The notes below the pieces were generated by a model, which was not told the origin of the DNA, did no database searches, and saw only the letters and a list, made by a program, of their open reading frames with translations. Below, piece after piece: positions 16,919 through 24,825 of a DNA stretch of 64,000 bases. Position numbers and translations under genes: made by a program. Source of the DNA: Saprospiraceae bacterium (GTDB lineage: Bacteria; Bacteroidota; Bacteroidia; Chitinophagales; Saprospiraceae); contig JAKVCU010000055.1 of NCBI GenBank assembly GCA_022448955.1, positions 1 through 64,000 of the forward strand. The letters are read 5' to 3'. Position 1 is the stretch's first letter, and each line of letters starts with the position of its first letter.

Positions 16919-17776
16919 ATGACCCGACATTATACGTTTAAGGCAAACCTTTGCAATTACCTCATTATCGTCCTTTTAACTGTCTACTTTTCATCCTGCC
17001 AGAATAAACAAGCGAATCAAAAATCTGATCTACCAACTCAATCTCCTACTACAGATTTACAGATTGACCATTTAAATATTTGGGTAAAAAATCCAGATAG
17101 AGCAAAAGAGCAGTTAATGAATATTGGATTTAGAGCGATTCCTGATTCACTCTCCCAAATCCATAAAGGTCAGGGAACGACTGGAAGATATTTCAACTTT
17201 TTAAATGGTTACCTTGAACTGATCTTTGTTTATGACGAAGTTGAATTTGCACAAAACAATAAAGTCAATAATCAACTAGATTTTGAAGAGCGTGCAAAAT
17301 TCGAAAGTAATGGAGCATCCCCCTTTAGTCTTGCTCTAAAAGTAAAAGATTATAAGCTTGAGAAAATTCCATTTGAAAAAGTAAGATATCACCAAGACTG
17401 GATGGAAGCAAATTCAAGTATTTATGCTGCCAAAAGTTCAAAAACCCACATTAAAGCACCTTCTATCTTTGTTGTTTATCCAGGAATTGAATCCGATGTT
17501 TTTGAAACGCTTGCTGATTTAAAAAATATTCCTGAAGAGTATGCTTTCTATAGGGACTATTTTAAACACCCAAATGGAGCAAAAAAAATTACAGCTATTA
17601 TTATCAGGTCGACCAGTTCAAATTTAGAGACAGAGACCATGCAAGCTGTTAATGGCCTTGGAAATGTAAAAGTCCAAAATGGTACCGAACACTTCATGGA
17701 ATTATACTTCGACGATCATATTCAAGGAAAATCTTTTGATTTAAGACCTGAGTTACCCTTAGTAATACACCTTTAA
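16919..17776 (+). CDS. VOC/glyoxalase-like lipoprotein
   Basis: A 285-residue predicted lipoprotein: signal LCNYLIIVLLTVYFSSC with the lipobox cysteine near residue 27. After a short linker, IDHLNIWVKNPDRAKEQLMNIGF starts a vicinal-oxygen-chelate fold of the Glyoxalase_3-like type, with ARYFNFLNGYLELIFVYDE-like strands (here GRYFNFLNGYLELIFV) supplying a possible metal-binding Glu. The second half (DHLKNIPEEYAFYRDYF region onward) is less conserved. Members without known activity are common in Bacteroidota. A surface or periplasmic site is expected from the lipid anchor. It precedes the serine hydrolase by 21 bp and is probably cotranscribed with it. Fold fairly sure, function unknown. Confidence 0.72.
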   Translation: MTRHYTFKANLCNYLIIVLLTVYFSSCQNKQANQKSDLPTQSPTTDLQIDHLNIWVKNPDRAKEQLMNIGFRAIPDSLSQIHKGQGTTGRYFNFLNGYLELIFVYDEVEFAQNNKVNNQLDFEERAKFESNGASPFSLALKVKDYKLEKIPFEKVRYHQDWMEANSSIYAAKSSKTHIKAPSIFVVYPGIESDVFETLADLKNIPEEYAFYRDYFKHPNGAKKITAIIIRSTSSNLETETMQAVNGLGNVKVQNGTEHFMELYFDDHIQGKSFDLRPELPLVIHL

Positions 17777-17797
17777 TAAATCTCCAAAACCATCAAT

Positions 17798-18934
17798 ATG
17801 AACCAAATCAGAACCATATCAAGTATCATACTACTCTTCCCCTTTTTTCTTCATGCTCAAACTTTAGAAAGCTACTTTCAACATAAGTTAGACTCGCTAT
17901 TTAATGAACACAAAGACGCTATTGGTGTAATCCTGCACATCGAATGCCCTGATAACAATATATCTTGGACGTATTCTGTTGGTTCTTCAAATAAAGAGAC
18001 ACTACAAACCTTAAATGAACAGCAACCGATCTTAGTGGCCAGTAATACAAAGCCTTATGTTGCTGCCTCCATATTGAGATTAGTTGAAATGGATAAAATT
18101 GAACTAGATCAGCCTATCAACAAATATTTAACAGCTGAAACCAATCAGATTTTTAAAAAGAATGGCTATGATTTTAATGCTATAAGCGTACGCCATTTAA
18201 CATCACATACCTCAGGGATAAACGATTATGTAGATAAAGCTTACTTCCAATTTGTTCGTCAAAACCCACAATACAACTGGAAAAAGGAAGAACAGATAAA
18301 AAGAAGTGCAGAGATTGGAGGTCCGTTATTCGACGCTGGCACAAATTTTAAATATGGTGATATTAATTACCTATTACTAACAGAAATAATCGAACAAGCA
18401 ACAGGGCTCCCATTCTATAATTCAATAAAAAAGCTCTTGAAATTTGAAGAATTAAAGCTCACCAGTACTTGGTTTAAAAATCTAGAACCTTATCCAGCCA
18501 ATACATTACCCTTAGCACATCAATACGCAGATAAATACGATTGGGATTCCTACAACCTCAATCCGTCTTGGGATCTTTATGGAGGAGGGGGTATTGCTAC
18601 AACAGCAAAAGAGGCTGCCTTATTTTTTCAGTATCTATTTGAAGGAGAAATTATTGAAGACGAGTCCATTCTCAAAGAGATGTATCAGTACGTGCTTCCA
18701 AAAGAAAAGTCTAACTATTGCCTAGGTATAAATAATATTTCTTTTCCCAATTTTACTGCATACTATCATGGTGGATGGTGGGGGACCGATGTAGCTTATA
18801 TTCCAGAAACCAATACAAGTGTTGCCGTTTTTACCCTTCAAAAATCTAAACGAGATGAATTCGCACGTTTGAGTATTGAGTTTATGGGAAAACTACAAGA
18901 AGAATTTAAAGATATTCCAGCGGATAAGGAATAG
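17798..18934 (+). CDS. Exported serine hydrolase, class C beta-lactamase-like
   Basis: A 378-residue exported protein (signal NQIRTISSIILLFPFFLHAQ). It has the three active-site motifs of the beta-lactamase/esterase superfamily: SNTK (SxxK, about residue 76), YGDIN (YxN, about residue 187) and HGGWWGTD (HxG, about residue 325). The SxxK serine is the nucleophile. Such proteins in environmental bacteria are mostly esterases or D-aminopeptidases rather than antibiotic-resistance enzymes. It lies 21 bp after the VOC lipoprotein and upstream of a glycosyltransferase, in the same orientation. Family sure; substrate unknown. Confidence 0.88.
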   Translation: MNQIRTISSIILLFPFFLHAQTLESYFQHKLDSLFNEHKDAIGVILHIECPDNNISWTYSVGSSNKETLQTLNEQQPILVASNTKPYVAASILRLVEMDKIELDQPINKYLTAETNQIFKKNGYDFNAISVRHLTSHTSGINDYVDKAYFQFVRQNPQYNWKKEEQIKRSAEIGGPLFDAGTNFKYGDINYLLLTEIIEQATGLPFYNSIKKLLKFEELKLTSTWFKNLEPYPANTLPLAHQYADKYDWDSYNLNPSWDLYGGGGIATTAKEAALFFQYLFEGEIIEDESILKEMYQYVLPKEKSNYCLGINNISFPNFTAYYHGGWWGTDVAYIPETNTSVAVFTLQKSKRDEFARLSIEFMGKLQEEFKDIPADKE

Positions 18935-19017
18935 TAGCTTTTCACAAATTGAATGGTATTTTTTTGCGGAATACAAGCTATTGTTTGTTAGTTTTGCCTC
19001 TTCAAATGAACGGCCGT

Positions 19018-20694
19018 ATGAATTCAAAACAAATTCAGTATTCCTTACTTTTTGCAGCACTTGGTGTGTTTTTCTTTATTCCTTTTAATGGAGGTGTTCA
19101 TCTCTTTGATTGGGACGAAATCAACTTTGCTGAGATTAGTCGTGAAATGTTGCTTACGCAAGATTATACACGCGTTTATATTGATTTTGCCCCTTTCTGG
19201 GAAAAACCACCGCTCTTCTTTTGGATGCAGGTCTTGGCCATGAAATTATTTGGTGTTAATGAATTTGCAGCAAGGCTTCCAAATGCATTAATTGGCGTTG
19301 CTACACTTGTACTACTATTTAATATTGGACGTAAGCTTTATAATGATCGTTTTGGATACATTTGGGCAGGTGTTTACTTTGGAAGTATCTTACCTTTTCT
19401 GTATTTCAAATCAGGGATTATCGACCCTTATTTCAACTTCTTTATCTTTTTAGGGATTTATTTCTTTATCCTATTCTATTGGAAGAAAGATAAATTTGGC
19501 AATATTGAATTGAAATGGAATCCTTGGACTTATCTATTCATTGGAGGTTTTTTTATTGGACTCGGTATTCTTACTAAAGGTCAGGTAGCTTATTTGATTG
19601 CAGCATTGACCTTTTTTGTATATTGGGTCGATCAGCGCCTACGTTTTTATGTCAATGTACCAGAGTTTCTATTTTTCACTTTTGCCGCTACTTTAGTTAC
19701 ACTAGGATGGTATGGCGTAGAGACTGCTAAAAATGGCCCTTGGTTTATCAATGAGTTTAATATATATCAATATCGCTTATTTAGTACGCCGGATGCAGGT
19801 CATAGAGGGTTTCCAGGTTATCACTTTGCCGTTTTATTAGTTGGTTGTTTCCCTGCTTCCATCTTTGCTATTCGTAACTTTTGGCCAATGCCGAAGGAAG
19901 AATTTGCTTATCGCAAAGATTTTAAAAAGTGGATGAAATATCTTTTCTGGGTAGTACTCATTCTTTTCACTATTGTGAAATCAAAAATTGTACACTACTC
20001 TTCTATGTGTTACTTCCCCCTAACATTCTTAGCAGCTAATACTATTTATCATATATTGGAAGAAGGCATTGATTTTAGCCCTTGGATGAAGAGGCTATTA
20101 TATATCGTTGGGGGTATTTTTGTATTTGCTACAGTGGCCTTACCATTCATTGGAATGAATGTAGAAAGTATCATTCCACTAATCAATGACCCATTTGCAC
20201 AAGCAAACCTAGAAGCAGATGTGAATTGGACGATCTGGCAAATCATACCTGGCGTATTCCTATTAGCTTTGATGATTTATGCTGTTCGAACCATTGTCAA
20301 AGGTCAAAAACAATTAGGATTTTCGGTGCTCTTTGCTGGGACTGCTGTTTTTGTCATGCTTACCTTATTCTTCTACATTGGTAAAATTGAGCGTATTTCG
20401 CAAAGGGCAGCTATTGAGTTTTTTGAAGAAAGACAGGGAGAAGATTGTTATGTCATGACTTCTGGATACAAGTCTTATGCTCATCTATTTTATACGCAGA
20501 AGCCTTATGAAAAGCTTTATCAGCAAGAAGATAGAGAGCCTAGAAAACAGTTTATGCTGACTGGACCTATTGATAAAGACGTTTATTTGGTCACCAAAGT
20601 CCACAAAACCCATCATGTAGAAGAATATCCTGAGTTTAAGGAAATTGGTCGCAAGAATGGTTTTGTATTTTATAAACGAACGGCCAAAAAGTAA
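19018..20694 (+). CDS. GT39/ArnT-like membrane glycosyltransferase
   Basis: A multi-pass membrane glycosyltransferase, 558 residues from the ATG at 19018 (an ATG at 19006 is the alternative; the longer frame from 18949 overlaps poor sequence). The early loop FDWDEINFAEISREM carries the acidic D-E pair used for metal and lipid-phosphate-sugar binding in GT39/GT83 enzymes, and WEKPPLFFW is also typical. About ten hydrophobic segments follow, then a ~90-residue soluble tail. The family transfers a sugar from a polyprenyl-phosphate donor to lipid A, protein or glycan on the outer face of the inner membrane; the acceptor here is unknown. Its stop overlaps the next start (TAATG), so the alpha/beta hydrolase is translationally coupled. 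Confidence 0.85.
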   Translation: MNSKQIQYSLLFAALGVFFFIPFNGGVHLFDWDEINFAEISREMLLTQDYTRVYIDFAPFWEKPPLFFWMQVLAMKLFGVNEFAARLPNALIGVATLVLLFNIGRKLYNDRFGYIWAGVYFGSILPFLYFKSGIIDPYFNFFIFLGIYFFILFYWKKDKFGNIELKWNPWTYLFIGGFFIGLGILTKGQVAYLIAALTFFVYWVDQRLRFYVNVPEFLFFTFAATLVTLGWYGVETAKNGPWFINEFNIYQYRLFSTPDAGHRGFPGYHFAVLLVGCFPASIFAIRNFWPMPKEEFAYRKDFKKWMKYLFWVVLILFTIVKSKIVHYSSMCYFPLTFLAANTIYHILEEGIDFSPWMKRLLYIVGGIFVFATVALPFIGMNVESIIPLINDPFAQANLEADVNWTIWQIIPGVFLLALMIYAVRTIVKGQKQLGFSVLFAGTAVFVMLTLFFYIGKIERISQRAAIEFFEERQGEDCYVMTSGYKSYAHLFYTQKPYEKLYQQEDREPRKQFMLTGPIDKDVYLVTKVHKTHHVEEYPEFKEIGRKNGFVFYKRTAKK

Positions 20695-21542
20695 TGTTGG
20701 CAAATAAGATTTTACCGAAAGGTACAGTCCTACATGAAGTGATAAGTTTAGGAGAATATTGGTATCGAACTTATACCAATCCCTTGCCTATGCTGGCTAA
20801 AGAACTTAAAATTCCTTTTGGGAAGGATAAGAATCAGTATTTACTACTCTTTCTTCCTAATCGCCCAATAAAAGATAAAGTCATCATCTATTTTCATGGT
20901 GGTGGATGGGCATTTGGAAAGCCTGAAACTTTTCGAAATAATGCAGCTTGCTTTGTCCAAGAAGGTTATCCCGTTATTCTTCCTGCATATCGCAAAGTCC
21001 CTAAGTTTAACTCTAATCAAATTCGAGAAGATGCTTTCTTAGCTATTCAAAGAGCTAAAGAACTATTTCGACAACATCTGGGAAAAGATATAGATATCAT
21101 TGTCGGAGGCATGTCGGCAGGTGGTAATTTAGCAGCTTTGGCCTTCTTAGATCAAGAGAGTCAACAAAAGTATCAAATTTCAGCCCATCAATTAAAAGGA
21201 TTGATCGCATTAGGAGCACCACTCGAATTACAGCATATGAACAAAGCCTTATCGCTTCGAATTTATGCAGGAAAGGCAGATAGTAAGCAATTTCAAAAAG
21301 CGAATCCAATTAACTTTTTGAATCACCCGGCACCGGGTCCTATTCTGTGTATTCATGGAACGAGGGATGGATTGGTGAATTACAAGAGTGCACAGATTTT
21401 TGCGGAAGTATTCCAAAAAAAGCAACAACATAGGCTCGATTTTTTGACTTTACCGAATACCTCACATATTGAAGTGGCAAGTTGGCCATTGCAGCAAATT
21501 CAAGTAAAAAAGAAGATACTGCAATGGCTAGAAGATTTATAA
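20694..21542 (+). CDS. Alpha/beta hydrolase of the HSL/esterase type
   Basis: A 282-residue cytoplasmic hydrolase. FHGGGWAFG (about residue 68) is the oxyanion-hole HGGG motif, GGMSAGGN (about residue 139) holds the GxSxG nucleophile, IHGTRDGLVN supplies the acid and TSHIEV the histidine. This is the hormone-sensitive-lipase-like family of carboxylesterases and deacetylases. It starts one base inside the stop of the GT39 gene, so both are expected to be made together; a role in deacylating or deacetylating a sugar product is possible but unproven. It is convergent with, and overlaps by 6 bp, the M24 peptidase gene. Confidence 0.87.
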   Translation: MLANKILPKGTVLHEVISLGEYWYRTYTNPLPMLAKELKIPFGKDKNQYLLLFLPNRPIKDKVIIYFHGGGWAFGKPETFRNNAACFVQEGYPVILPAYRKVPKFNSNQIREDAFLAIQRAKELFRQHLGKDIDIIVGGMSAGGNLAALAFLDQESQQKYQISAHQLKGLIALGAPLELQHMNKALSLRIYAGKADSKQFQKANPINFLNHPAPGPILCIHGTRDGLVNYKSAQIFAEVFQKKQQHRLDFLTLPNTSHIEVASWPLQQIQVKKKILQWLEDL

Positions 21543-22931
21543 ATCGCCGGAACGAGCGGCTTCCACTTCTTTGATTGTTTTTGGAATTCGTTCTCCAAGT
21601 ACCCGACTCCCATGGTCTGTAATGAGTACATCGTCCTCAATTCGGATTCCGCCAAAATCTAGGTAACTTTCCAACTTATCATAATTGATAAAGTCAGTAA
21701 ATTGATTGTTAGCTTTCCATTTAGCAATCAGCTCAGGTATGAAATAAATACCTGGTTCTACCGTAATTACAAATCCCGCTTCTAAAGTTTTAGCTAGTCT
21801 TAAAGACTTCAGTCCAAACTGGGTACTACGCTGATGATTCGGTCCATAACCAACATAATCTTCTCCAAGGTCTTCCATATCATGCACTCCTAAGCCAATC
21901 ATATGTCCCAGGCCATGAGGGAAAAACATTGCATGGGCTCCTGCCTGAACTGCATCGTCCGTGCTACCTTTCATAATCCCTAATGCTTTCAGTCCATCCG
22001 TAATTGTTGTTGCTGCTTGCAAATGCATATCCAGATAGGTAATGCCTGGTCTTAGGTTTTGGATTACCCCTTCCTCAGCATCTAATACAATTTGATAAAT
22101 ATCTTTTTGTTTGGACGTAAATGTTCTATCAACGGGGAAAGTACGAGTAATATCACCTGCATAGTGCATAGCCGTTTCTGCTCCGAAATCCCCTAAGACC
22201 AGACGACCAGAAGTCAATGTATTGCCATGATAATGATTGTGTAAGGTCTGCCCATTTACCGTAAGGATAACCGAATAAGCTAAATGTCCGCCGCCACTTA
22301 CAGCAATACCTTCTACAAGACCTGCCAATTCGGCCTCTTTCATCCCTACTTTTGCCTGACGCATGGCAGCAATGTGCATTTTACGGCTTATGTTTACCGC
22401 TTTTTCCATCTCAGCAATTTCTTCAGCACTCTTGATAGATGCTTGTTTGATAACTGCTTTAATCAGTTTTTCAGATACCCACTTTTGTAAATCTTGAATA
22501 GGTGTTTGAAGCCACTGACTAAGCTTAATTTTATTGGCAGCTCTATATGGAGGAAGGATATGGATAGGCGTCCCTTCTTTTTGGGCTTTCGCCAAAACAT
22601 TTGTAACCACATTATATGGGGAAACCTCTTCTATACCTGAACGATCTGCTAGTTCTCTCATGGATGGTTGTGGACCCATCCAAACGATATACTCCACAGA
22701 AATATCGTTGCCAAAAAGAGTTGTTTTTCCAGTTCTGGTATCAATAATAGCATTAAGATGGGCTTGATCAATACCAATAAAATAAAGGAAGTTAGAATCT
22801 TGGCGATAATGATAGGTATTATCGGTATAATTCATAGGGCTTTCATCATTACCCATGAGTAAGATTATGCCATCTTCTACATCTGCAATAAGTTGTTGTC
22901 TTCTTTTTTGGTAAGTATTTGATTGGAACAT
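21537..22931 (-). CDS. pepP: Xaa-Pro aminopeptidase (M24B, aminopeptidase P)
   Basis: A 464-residue cytoplasmic aminopeptidase P, the usual length. Residues 1-130 are the AMP_N domain (NDESPMNYTDNTYHYRQDSNFLYF, FLYFIGIDQ), and residues ~175-450 the pita-bread M24 catalytic domain. The dinuclear metal ligands are visible: DFGAE and DITRTFP give the aspartates, HGLGHMIG the histidine, TVEPGIYF and GGIRIEDD the glutamates. It removes an N-terminal residue when proline follows. It is followed (47 bp upstream on the minus strand) by the bifunctional nuclease gene; TATCTTTG at 22971-22978 may be its own -7 box. Confidence 0.92.
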   Translation of the reverse strand: MFQSNTYQKRRQQLIADVEDGIILLMGNDESPMNYTDNTYHYRQDSNFLYFIGIDQAHLNAIIDTRTGKTTLFGNDISVEYIVWMGPQPSMRELADRSGIEEVSPYNVVTNVLAKAQKEGTPIHILPPYRAANKIKLSQWLQTPIQDLQKWVSEKLIKAVIKQASIKSAEEIAEMEKAVNISRKMHIAAMRQAKVGMKEAELAGLVEGIAVSGGGHLAYSVILTVNGQTLHNHYHGNTLTSGRLVLGDFGAETAMHYAGDITRTFPVDRTFTSKQKDIYQIVLDAEEGVIQNLRPGITYLDMHLQAATTITDGLKALGIMKGSTDDAVQAGAHAMFFPHGLGHMIGLGVHDMEDLGEDYVGYGPNHQRSTQFGLKSLRLAKTLEAGFVITVEPGIYFIPELIAKWKANNQFTDFINYDKLESYLDFGGIRIEDDVLITDHGSRVLGERIPKTIKEVEAARSGDL

Positions 22932-22978
22932 AGGATGAATTCTTTAATGCATGAAGTAAAAACATCACGCCAAAGATA

Positions 22979-23563
22979 TTAATCCTCTTGATTTCTCCGC
23001 TTTAATTCATCGCGAATCTGCGCAGCACGCTCATAATCTTCACCATTCAATGCCTCATCAAGCATTTTCGTGAGATCATTTAGAGCATACTTTGAAAGGG
23101 GACGATCAGATCCAACAGCTTTCTTTTCTTTTTCAAGATTTGAAGTTTGCTCATCTAGTTCGATACCCGCTTTATCTAAAATTTGTTCATAGGCAAAAAT
23201 GGGACATCCAAAACGTATAGCTAAAGCAATGGCATCGGAAGTACGCGAATCCAATTCCACTACTGTTCCGTCTGCCTGCTCCATGATGAGGGTAGCATAA
23301 AAAATATTGTTCTTAAGATCTGAGATGACAATTTCTTTTAAGTCAACCCCTATTGAAACTAAAGTATTCTTGAATAGATCGTGGGTAAGCGGTCTATTAG
23401 GTTGAATATTTTCAATAGCGATAGCAATGGCTTGTGCTTCAAAACCACCAATAACTACGGGAAGACGCCTTGTCCCAGATTCTTCTTTGAGTATAACCAC
23501 AAAGCTGTTCGGCTGAGACTCACTATTAGCTAAAGCAATGATATTCAGTTCTTGTTTCTTCAT
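22979..23563 (-). CDS. Bifunctional nuclease (BFN/DUF151) family protein with UVR motif
   Basis: A 194-residue protein. Residues ~1-135 are the BFN domain (ESGTRRLPVVIGGFEAQAIAIA, then ELDSRTSDAIALAIRFGCPIFA), found in plant and bacterial proteins with reported DNase/RNase activity. Residues ~160-190 form a UVR helical hairpin (ALNGEDYERAAQIRDELKRR), the motif by which UvrB and UvrC interact. The combination is conserved in Bacteroidota and Chlorobi. It is cytoplasmic with no signal. It lies just upstream of the aminopeptidase gene in the same orientation, but the two functions are unrelated. Family sure, cellular role unclear. Confidence 0.88.
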   Translation of the reverse strand: MKKQELNIIALANSESQPNSFVVILKEESGTRRLPVVIGGFEAQAIAIAIENIQPNRPLTHDLFKNTLVSIGVDLKEIVISDLKNNIFYATLIMEQADGTVVELDSRTSDAIALAIRFGCPIFAYEQILDKAGIELDEQTSNLEKEKKAVGSDRPLSKYALNDLTKMLDEALNGEDYERAAQIRDELKRRNQED

Positions 23564-23720
23564 TAAGAGACGGAATCGTTAATAATTTTCCATTCCCCTT
23601 AAGTTACTTCTTTTATCGACAATACCAAAGGATAGGAAATAATTATAGGTATAGGTTTAAAACTATGATTGAAAACAAAACACCGTAAGCTGAGTAGAAG
23701 TTGAGAAGGGAATAAAAAGA

Positions 23721-24038
23721 TTAATTCAGACAAATAGAAAGTAGGCTTTGGTCTGCCTTTAAATAACCTCTTTCATCTCTCGCAGCAATCCTTCTGAAAT
23801 AATCTCCGAAGATTCGAGCCTTATCGTAAGTGTTACAGCTATTGACGGCCCACCTAACGAAACGGAAAGGGTTATGAATATCTATGAAAACTAAAGATAC
23901 CTCCCAAAGACCTCTGGCCCTGCGAATATTATATCTTACTTCCGTATCCACTAACCAAGTTTCTCCTGTCAAAACATGCAAATCAAGATAATTCCCTTTA
24001 CAATCCCATTCCTTAAAAGTCTCGAAATCAAACCCCAT
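23721..24038 (-). CDS. Conserved hypothetical protein
   Basis: A 105-residue protein of no recognised function. The sequence is rich in aromatic and charged residues with the phrases GNYLDLHVLTGETWLVD, ARGLWEVSLVFIDI and FGDYFRRIAARDERG, and it ends in SICLN. No signal peptide, membrane segment or known motif. The even codon use and amphipathic pattern suggest a real gene, and I believe similar small proteins occur in other Bacteroidota. On the minus strand an intrinsic-terminator-like hairpin (24122-24152) lies upstream of it, which could be an attenuator in its leader. Confidence 0.6.
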   Translation of the reverse strand: MGFDFETFKEWDCKGNYLDLHVLTGETWLVDTEVRYNIRRARGLWEVSLVFIDIHNPFRFVRWAVNSCNTYDKARIFGDYFRRIAARDERGYLKADQSLLSICLN

Positions 24039-24121
24039 AATACGAATATTTGGAATCTAAACACTAATGAATAAACATTGTTTAGCGTTTTTTGGAAAAA
24101 ACGGGAAGTGAATTAGCAAAC

Positions 24122-24152
24122 AAAAAAATACCCGAAACATCACTGCATCGGG
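24122..24152 (-). terminator. Orphan minus-strand intrinsic terminator
   Basis: On the minus strand CCCGA...TCGGG is followed by TATTTTTTT. No gene lies immediately upstream on that strand, so it may end a small RNA or attenuate the leader of the 23721-24038 gene. Confidence 0.45.
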
Positions 24153-24301
24153 CATCCACATTATGGGTTAAATTCAAGATTTGCCTTAGTTAAAAAGGAA
24201 GCATATTACTTCCGATTCTAAATATAATCTAAAAAAATAGTTTTGAAAAGTATTTTTAAGAATAAAAATTAAATATTCTATTTTGTGGAGTGGTTTAATA
24301 A

Positions 24302-24456
24302 ACTGTAATTTAAGTTTATTGGAGTTTCGAACCAGCTAATTTTTGCTCAGCTTAAGGCGCAGCGGAGCCTAATTGCCATAGCTATTGCGGCGAGTAAGCA
24401 AGGCTGAGCTGAGTAAAAAGATGCCTTCAACATGCTAAGTAATTTAGATTACAGGG
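24302..24456 (-). repeat. Interspersed repeat B, copy 1
   Basis: Read on the minus strand it begins CTGTAATCTAAATTACTTAG and ends CCAATAAACTTAAATTACAG. Both ends and internal blocks (TACTCAGCTC, TTACTCGCC) recur at 31136-31250, and the left half recurs at 31265-31318. The ends TGTAAT...ATTACA are inverted, and TTTTTGCTCAGCTT / AAGGCTGAGCTGAGTAAAAA form a second internal inverted pair. No ORF. Confidence 0.65.
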
Positions 24457-24825
24457 TATTTAAATATTAAAAACCAATTTTTTTGAACTGAAGTAGAATG
24501 AAACTATAAAGGACGGTAGATTGATCAGAATAATCTAAAAGTTTTATATATTTCAACTTGTTTTACTAATTCAAACTAATCATATGTTTAAATTTTCTAC
24601 TGTTTGCCAACCAAAGCTTTGAGCACCGTGGCGTGTGAATGGATCAGTACCTTAGCTTGCTAAGTTCCATCACAAATCCTTAGCCAAAACCCTAACTTTG
24701 TTAGTAGGTAGGCTCAAGCCATTGATTATCAGCTGGAATAACAGTTAAACATACTCTAAAATTTGGTTCATGCTTGGTACAGCAGTTCGCCTTTTTTTGA
24801 TCACTTGTATAAATCTAAACTTAAC

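Larger units (their letters stand above)
24039..24825. other. Long intergenic region with repeats
   Basis: 787 bases without a credible gene. It holds minus-strand terminator-like hairpins (24122-24152 and GGAAG/CTTCC with a T5 tail near 24206-24226) and repeat B copy 1 (24302-24456). The right part (24591-24760) includes CTTAGC-TT-GCTAAG and looks like decayed or repeat-derived sequence; no homology is recognised. Confidence 0.6.

Noticed and set aside
17798-18934. Beta-lactamase resistance gene
   Set aside because: The SxxK/YxN/HxG motifs are shared by many esterases and peptidases; nothing points to antibiotic hydrolysis.
24591-24760. Remnant of a gene or second mobile element
   Set aside because: Only a short palindrome (CTTAGC-TT-GCTAAG) is visible; no reading frame or match to other repeats was seen.
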